This document shows, one piece after another, positions 54,301 to 64,000 of a stretch of DNA of 64,000 nt (positions are counted from its first letter, which is position 1; each line of letters opens with the position of its first letter). The translations under genes were made by a program, and so were the position numbers. This DNA comes from Nipponacmea schrenckii. Its lineage: Eukaryota > Mollusca > Gastropoda > Lottiidae. Below the pieces are notes generated by a model, which saw only the letters and a program-made list of their open reading frames with translations, was not told the origin of the DNA and searched no databases. The stretch covers positions 9,610,001-9,674,000 of the forward strand of contig JAUJPP010000011.1 of NCBI GenBank assembly GCA_030562195.1, read 5' to 3'.

Positions 54301-56766
54301 TAAAACTGTAGAATATAATGTAAAATGTTTTATAAAATTCAGGGTAAACTAGACAGTATTAATAAAGATAAAACTGTAGAATATAATGTAAAATGTTTTA
54401 TAAAATTCAGGGTAAACTAGACAGTATTAATAAAGATAAAACTGTAGAATATAATGTAAAAGGTTTTATAAAATTCAGGGTAAACTAGACAGTATTAATA
54501 AAGATAAAACTGTAGAATATAATGTAAAATGTTTTATAAAATTCAGGGTAAACTAGACAGTATTAATAAAGATAAACTGTAGAATATAATGTAATAAGGT
54601 TTTATAAAATTCAGGGTAAACTAGACAGTATTAATAAAGATAAAACTGTAGAATATAATGTAAAATGTTTTATAAATTTTCAGGGTAAACTAGACAGTAT
54701 TAATAAAGATAGAGCTGTAGAATATAACGGGTAAAATAAAATGTTTTATAAAATTCAGGGTAAACTAGACAGTATCAATATAGATAAAGCTGTAGAATAT
54801 AATGTAAAATGTTTTATAAATTTTCAGGGTAAACTAGACAGTATTAATAAAGATAAAACTGTAGAATATAATGTAAAAGGTTTTATAAAATTCAGGGTAA
54901 ACTAGACAGTATCAATATAGATAAAGCTGTAGAATATAATGTAAAATGTTTTATAAATTTTCAGGGTAAACTAGACAGTATTAATAAAGATAAAACTGTA
55001 GAATATAATGTAAAATATTTTATAAAATTCAGGGTAAACTAGATAGTATTGATAAAGATAAAACTGTAGAATATGATGTAAAATGTTTTATAAAATTCAG
55101 GGTAAACTAGACAGTATCAATATAGATAAAGCTGTAGAATATAATGTAAAATGTTTTATAAAATTCAGGGTAAACTAGACAGTATTGATAAAGATAAAAC
55201 TGTAGAATATAATGTAAAATGTTTTATAAAATTCAGGGTAAACTAGACAGTATTAATAAAGATAAAACTGTAGAATATAATGTAAAATGTTTTATAAAAT
55301 TCAGGGTAAACTAGACAGTATCAATATAGATAAAGCTGTAGAGTTTGTGGTATCTTGTATGAATTTTGATGGTGGTTTTGGATGTAGACCTGGTAGTGAA
55401 TCACATTCTGGTCAAGTAAGTTTTATTCTATATTTATGATATTATGTTGAAATCTAGAGATTGGGGAAAAATATGGAAATTTAGGCTAAACATTGACTCT
55501 TTCAAAGCTCATAAATTCAGAATTGGAGCAAATAAAGTGTCATAACAGTAAGGTGTAATGGACCCGTCTGTTTTATTTGTAGATATATTGTTGTGTAGGT
55601 ATGTTAGCTATAACAGGACAGTTACACCATATCAATGCTGATTTACTTGGTTGGTGGTTATGTGAACGTCAACTTCCATCAGGTGGTTTAAATGGTGAGA
55701 AAATTGTATTTCATTGTGAAATATTTTAAACAATATCAATATACAATATTGCTTCTTCTCATTTGTTACCGCCTGTCTTCATTAGCCCATAAGGTGCAGA
55801 AGAGTAGGACGTAAAACTCATTTCACTCAAAAATTCATTTCATTTCCCTTTTGTTACCATAGTATAAGATATCTAAATTGTGTATTGAAACTGGACATCA
55901 TGTATACAACTATTTTAACTCTACTATACAATATGTTAGAAGTACTTTGTATTCCCATTTTTACATATTAACCTTAACAATAGTGAACTTCACTTTAACC
56001 CTTCTGTTAAATAGAAACATGTTACCTTTGAACCACTCTAATCTCTACTATAATAATATTACAGGTCGACCAGAGAAGTTACCTGATGTGTGTTATTCAT
56101 GGTGGGTTTTAGCTTCTTTAAAAATCATCAATAGACTACACTGGATAGATAAGGTTTGTTAGTTACTTTGTAATTACAAAAAGGTGTGAGAATGTAAATT
56201 TAGAATGTGTTAACTTTAATTTTGTGTTATGATTGATTGATAATTCCCTGGGCTTTGTCATATTTACAATCTGTTTTTTCTACTTTAGCCTTCTCTAAAT
56301 TCCAATCAGACATTTGTTTTTTAGCATCAAAAAATGTAGTGTTGAATATTTACAGAATAAATTAATAGAGTTTATATTAGCATCACAAGATGAAGAAACC
56401 GGAGGGTTTGCTGACAGACCTGGTGATATGGTAGGTTGAAACAGTCTATTACTCTAATATATTTAGACTGGCTATAAATTTATAGGACAATTTCTTCATT
56501 TATTAACACAAATGTTTGGATTCAATGAAGCAAAAGTTTTAATTAAATAATAGACATTTCTTTTCTTATCATTAATCATTCTCTATACTTAAAAACTGAA
56601 ATGTTATATTTGTTCATTCTCTCTTCAGGTGGATCCGTTCCATACATTATTTGGTTTAGCAGGTTTATCCTTACTGGGTAATAATTCTATCAAACCTGTT
56701 AATCCAGTCTATTGTATGCCTGAGGATACTATTAGAAGAGTTGGGATACAGTTAGATCTCTTATGA
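51363..56766 (+). CDS. RABGGTB: Rab geranylgeranyltransferase subunit beta
   Basis: Ten exons: 51363-51365, 51897-52004, 52396-52593, 53061-53166, 53614-53666, 55305-55415, 55583-55694, 56065-56153, 56356-56430 and 56629-56766. They total 993 nt, 330 residues (human 331), with all phases consistent. Exon 1 contributes only the ATG, directly followed by a GTAAGA donor; exon 2 begins GTPVKDV as in vertebrates. The protein attaches geranylgeranyl to C-terminal cysteines of Rab GTPases, acting with the alpha subunit and the Rab escort protein. The zinc ligands are in place: Asp238 and Cys240 (LPDVCYSWW) and His290 (VDPFHTLFG), and the GGF/GGL-type repeats of the alpha-alpha barrel ([48 protein letters not shown]) are intact. 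Exon 6 is preceded by about 20 tandem copies of its own intron-exon junction. Confidence 0.97.
53887..55342 (+). repeat. 68-bp tandem array made from the RABGGTB intron 5/exon 6 junction
   Basis: Each unit consists of about 25-30 bp of intron 3' end (ending TTTTATAAAATTCAG) plus the first 38-40 bp of exon 6 (GGTAAACTAGACAGTAT and onward). About 20 upstream copies precede the real acceptor at 55304. Units are 66-72 bp, mostly 68. At least three upstream copies (near 54,760, 54,896 and 55,100) carry the exact exon variant (ATCAATATAGATAAAGCTG), the others a diverged one. Nearly all copies retain CAG/GGTAAAC. Confidence 0.93.
55775..55840 (+). repeat. 3' tail of the SINE-like dispersed repeat, copy 4
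   Basis: CATAAGGTGCAGAAGAGTAG then GACGTAAAACTC and an ATTTCATTTC tail, in RABGGTB intron 7. The same tail ends the copies near 4,800 and 15,960. Confidence 0.55.
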
Positions 56767-57115
56767 TAAAAACATGATGTACTGGATAATAGTGAAATGA
56801 TAATATACTGGATAATGTGTCTAAAAAGTATGTGCAATATGATAAAGAAATTGAGGCTGAAGTTTTTCAGTGTCCAACAATCCAGGGATATTGTGAGCAG
56901 AATAATATCGGCATTTCAAATTAACCGGATGTTTAGTGCACTTTGACAAAAATATAAGGGCTTATTTGAATGATGAAATTAGGAAGTTTAGAACTAAATT
57001 TAGGCATTTTAAAATAGGCACTTACACGGGAAAGTAACTTGTCATAATACATGCCTCTGACTGCCGGTAAAGAAAATATTGAGGCCCATGTGCACTTTAA
57101 AATGGGATTTAAAGT

Positions 57116-57310
57116 AATAAATGGTTTATAAAGCAGTTGTATTCTTGTTGTATGTATATAAAAGATGCAGTGTGCAATGAGGGAATTTGTCTTTGTGCTT
57201 ATTAATGCTAACTCCATAGCTCCATTTTAAATGGGTCACAATGTATACAACTCACAAATTTCAACAAGAGAAGTTTTAGAATGTATTATATTATAAGAAA
57301 AACATTTATT
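57116..57310. other. Convergent poly(A) signals of RABGGTB and MORN5
   Basis: A plus-strand AATAAA (57116-57121) lies 350 nt after the RABGGTB stop codon. A minus-strand AATAAA (57305-57310) lies 610 nt after the MORN5 stop codon. The two transcripts could therefore end within about 200 bp of each other without overlapping. The 56,767-57,919 interval holds only these 3' UTRs. Confidence 0.5.
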
Positions 57311-57919
57311 AAATTATCACAGACAATATAAATATTGTATTATAAATTATCACAATGGATAATATCACACAATAACAAACATCACAACATACATTCACAA
57401 TATATCATCCATACAATAAGCTTATAAAATAATAAGAAAATAAAATGGTCACATTCAATATTTGAATTTGAGGGTTGATATTATAGTAAACTTGTAAATA
57501 AATAAAAAATATCTGACAGATCCATACTTCCATTAAAACACAGAACAATTAAATTTAGTGATTTTACAGTATGTGATTATGAAAGGCTATATTCAATATT
57601 TGTTTTTTTTATAAAATTGATAATGAAAATGAAGTTGATTCTGGAGATATAGCAGAGAGAAAAATAGGAACAACGTGACACAACACTCAGTCTAGGGCCT
57701 TAAGCTATCAAAGATAAAAGATTTCAAGAAATACAGTAATATCATTGGAAGATAAAAAAATATTTGAAATCAATTTTAGTAATTGACCCATCACATGACT
57801 GAAAATCTATTATCATCTTAAGTGAAGTTATAGGGAATAAGACCCCAGTCTTATAAGTTTCTTTGTTCCCAATTAAAAGACTATTTGATAATAAAAACAA
57901 TATAAGTGAAGTGATATGA

Positions 57920-61769
<3,850 letters not shown>

Positions 61770-62925
61770 TTTGACGCTGTTGTTAAGCAAATTGAGGGGA
61801 GATAACTATATTCGATTTATTCGCGATCAAAAAGACGTAACCTAGACAACAGACCACAAATATATTTTAAGACCTTAACCTGACAAGACCGAGTTAATAA
61901 AGATTATTTATAAGCGGCTATTGAATTAGTTCTAAACTTAATTTCATTCCCCATAATATATTTCAAGGAGATAAACATATGAAATAGAATTGTATTTATT
62001 ATTTGTGTGACCCCGTTTCTTAGACAAAATGGTCCTGGTTTCTTACATAATTGAATTTTAACTTTTAGCTCCATCTCTTGCCGTTGAAATGAATTTTGGA
62101 TTTGCAGTCTATTATGACGAGTGTTGTGCATTTGAAAGATAGAGCGAACTAATTTCTCAGACAGCATTACCGACTATTTCATCCTATGAGAACTAGATTT
62201 TGCGTATTTTGTTTTTAATTTTGGAATGATTTTCTTACCTATGATATGTGGGCATGAATTTTTTGTTTTCTTTGTATATCAACCAGTGGCAGAACTACAC
62301 GTACTCTACAAATAAGTAAGACCAGCGGCTACTGCAGCCTACCGAGAGGACTGACCGGCTTAACTGAGGATAATTGTTGAGATGAAAGCGCGCATAAGTG
62401 CAAATTCGCACTGGTAGGCGACATCTGACTTAGGCCTTCTCCAAAAAATATATCAAAAAAAAAAAAAAAAAAAAATTATTTGATGTATTGTAAAACATTT
62501 TTTAGAAGAAAATTGCATAATGTGATATTTTTCTAAATTGTTGGAAACGAATTTGAAATCTATGCCTAGACATAACCGTGCCTTCAGATAAAAGGTTTTT
62601 ACTTAGACTTTTCATGTAATTTGAAGCCATTGTTGAAATATTATATAACTTTATCTATTTTCAAAATGGTTGTGAACTACATGCATGTTTGTGTGTGTTA
62701 TTTTTTTTGTAAAAACCAAACATAATCTCGATCGTATGACCAGAGCAGATTAATCCCAAATGTCTCTTCAACACAACCGACAATATTGCACATTTAACAG
62801 TATTTACTTTTTGCAGGTATGACTCGTATTTTCGGACCTTTCAATTTTTGATGTTACGTGATTTTCATTCCGGACTGCTCAACAGTAAGCGTTACCTAAT
62901 GTAATTATTGGGGTGTTGTCATATG
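61770..62925. other. 5' flank of MORN5
   Basis: No gene recognised. It holds the MORN5 promoter (not resolved) and an A-run of about 21 bases at 62,456 that follows a slightly GC-richer block (62,310-62,450), possibly an old retroposed sequence. Confidence 0.45.
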
Positions 62926-62989
62926 AAAACAAGTGGTTGCCTAGCAAGATACGCCCACTTTAAAATATATTTTCTGTTTTAACTCAGCA

Positions 62990-63970
62990 GAAACTCTAAC
63001 TTAACATTATTTAGGTCTAATCCAAGTTCTCATCAATATTAATGTTCACACCAAATTTCATTCAAATCAGATGAAAACTGTATTGTCTATCGCAATCACA
63101 AGCCAAGTGACTTGACTAAGTCAAGTGCAATAACTCAAAAACCGTTCATCGAAAAATCGTCACTATCAAACTTGTCCAAGATTTCATCAATATAAACGAT
63201 CACAGCAAGTTTCCTTCAAATCCGTTGGAAATTGCGATCTTTATTGCGTGCAGAAGCCAATTTTGCTGCGTTTTGACTAAGTCAAGTGCAATAACTCTAT
63301 ACATCGAAAAAAATCGCCTTTTTCAAACTTGTCCGAGATCTCATCAATATCAATGATTACAGCAAGTATCATTCAAATCCGATGAAAACTGTAGTCTCTA
63401 TAGCGTTTTTAACGCCAATTTTAACGCGTTTCAACTAAGTCAAGGGCAATAACTAAAAACCGTTCAATCGAAAAAAAAATCGCCAATTTCGAAGTTGTCC
63501 AAGATCTCTTCAATATAAATGATCACAGCAAGTTTCACTTAAATCCATTGAAAACTGTAGTTCCTATCGCGTACACAAGCCAATTTTGACGCGTTTTGAC
63601 TAAGTCAAGTGCAATTACTCAAAAACCGTTCATCGAAAAATCGTCACTATCAAACTTGTCCAAGATTTCATCAATATAAACGATCACAGCAAGTTTCCTT
63701 CAAATCCGTTGAAAACTGTAGTCTCTATCGCGTTCACAAGCGTTCACAAGTGCAATAACTCAAAAACCGTTCATCGAAATATCGCCAATTTCGAACTTGT
63801 CCGAGATCACATCAATATAAATGATCACAGCAAGTTTCATTCAAATCCGACAAAAATTGTAGTCTCTATAGCATTCACAAATAATTGTGGACGGACGGAA
63901 GGACGGACAGGGGTGACGACAATATTCGACCACATTATAATTCGGGCGTATAACAAGACTCATATTACGA
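62990..63970. mobile_element. Element with about 160-bp tandem core repeats and GGAC-rich tail
   Basis: Five to six diverged copies of a 142-166 bp unit follow each other. Landmarks are CTTGTCCAAGATTTCATCAA, GATCACAGCAAGTTTC, TTGACTAAGTCAAGTGCAAT and AAACCGTTCATCGAAAAA. The last copy runs into GGACGGACGGAAGGACGGAC and an AGGGGTGACGACAATATTCG end. Known molluscan pearl/BIV160-type non-autonomous elements have the same architecture: 160-bp core repeats plus an ACGG microsatellite. That comparison is from memory. Confidence 0.7.
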
Positions 63971-64000
63971 AAGCACGATGACAAAGACTTTACAAGCATG

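Noticed and set aside
63709..63981. 90-residue frame at the right edge
   Set aside because: It lies in the 160-bp tandem-core element.

Overview
The window is AT-rich animal DNA with spliced genes, conserved GT-AG junctions, many minisatellites and several small mobile elements. The gene content points to a bilaterian. An element at the right edge (about 160-bp tandem core repeats followed by a GGAC-rich tail) and a tRNA-derived SINE resemble families known from molluscs. My best guess is therefore a mollusc, probably a gastropod; this is an inference. The available reading frames are mostly repeat shadows. The genes below were rebuilt by reading splice sites and comparing with families known to me, and the exon phases agree at every junction given.

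Layout. 1-12.8 kb: a MITE, then a TRAPPC14-like gene (minus, 3' end off the left edge) head-to-head with PCID2 (plus). 15.6-18.6 kb: SPRYD7 (minus), convergent with PCID2. 18.6-31 kb: about 12 kb with no gene that I can support, holding AT repeats and one promoter-like cluster. 31.1-34.8 kb: a two-exon C2H2 zinc-finger gene. 37.6-38.9 kb: a decayed Penelope-like retroelement. 41.0-43.7 kb: an actin gene (minus) with a CArG/TATA-type promoter; its last exon lies between 107-bp inverted repeats. 43.7-51.3 kb: no gene, one SINE. 51.4-56.8 kb: RABGGTB (plus), convergent with MORN5 (minus, 57.9-61.8 kb). 63-64 kb: a tandem-core repeat element.

The most unusual theme is tandem repeats at 3' splice sites. 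In RABGGTB and MORN5 the repeat unit is the intron-exon junction itself (acceptor plus the first codons of the exon), multiplied many times upstream of the real exon. In TRAPPC14, PCID2 intron 4 and SPRYD7 the array stops within about 15-45 bp of an acceptor. The PCID2 array lies inside what reads as a U12-type AT-AC intron. Functionally the genes are unrelated housekeeping or ciliary genes (trafficking, mRNA export, prenylation, cytoskeleton); I see no operon or dedicated system.
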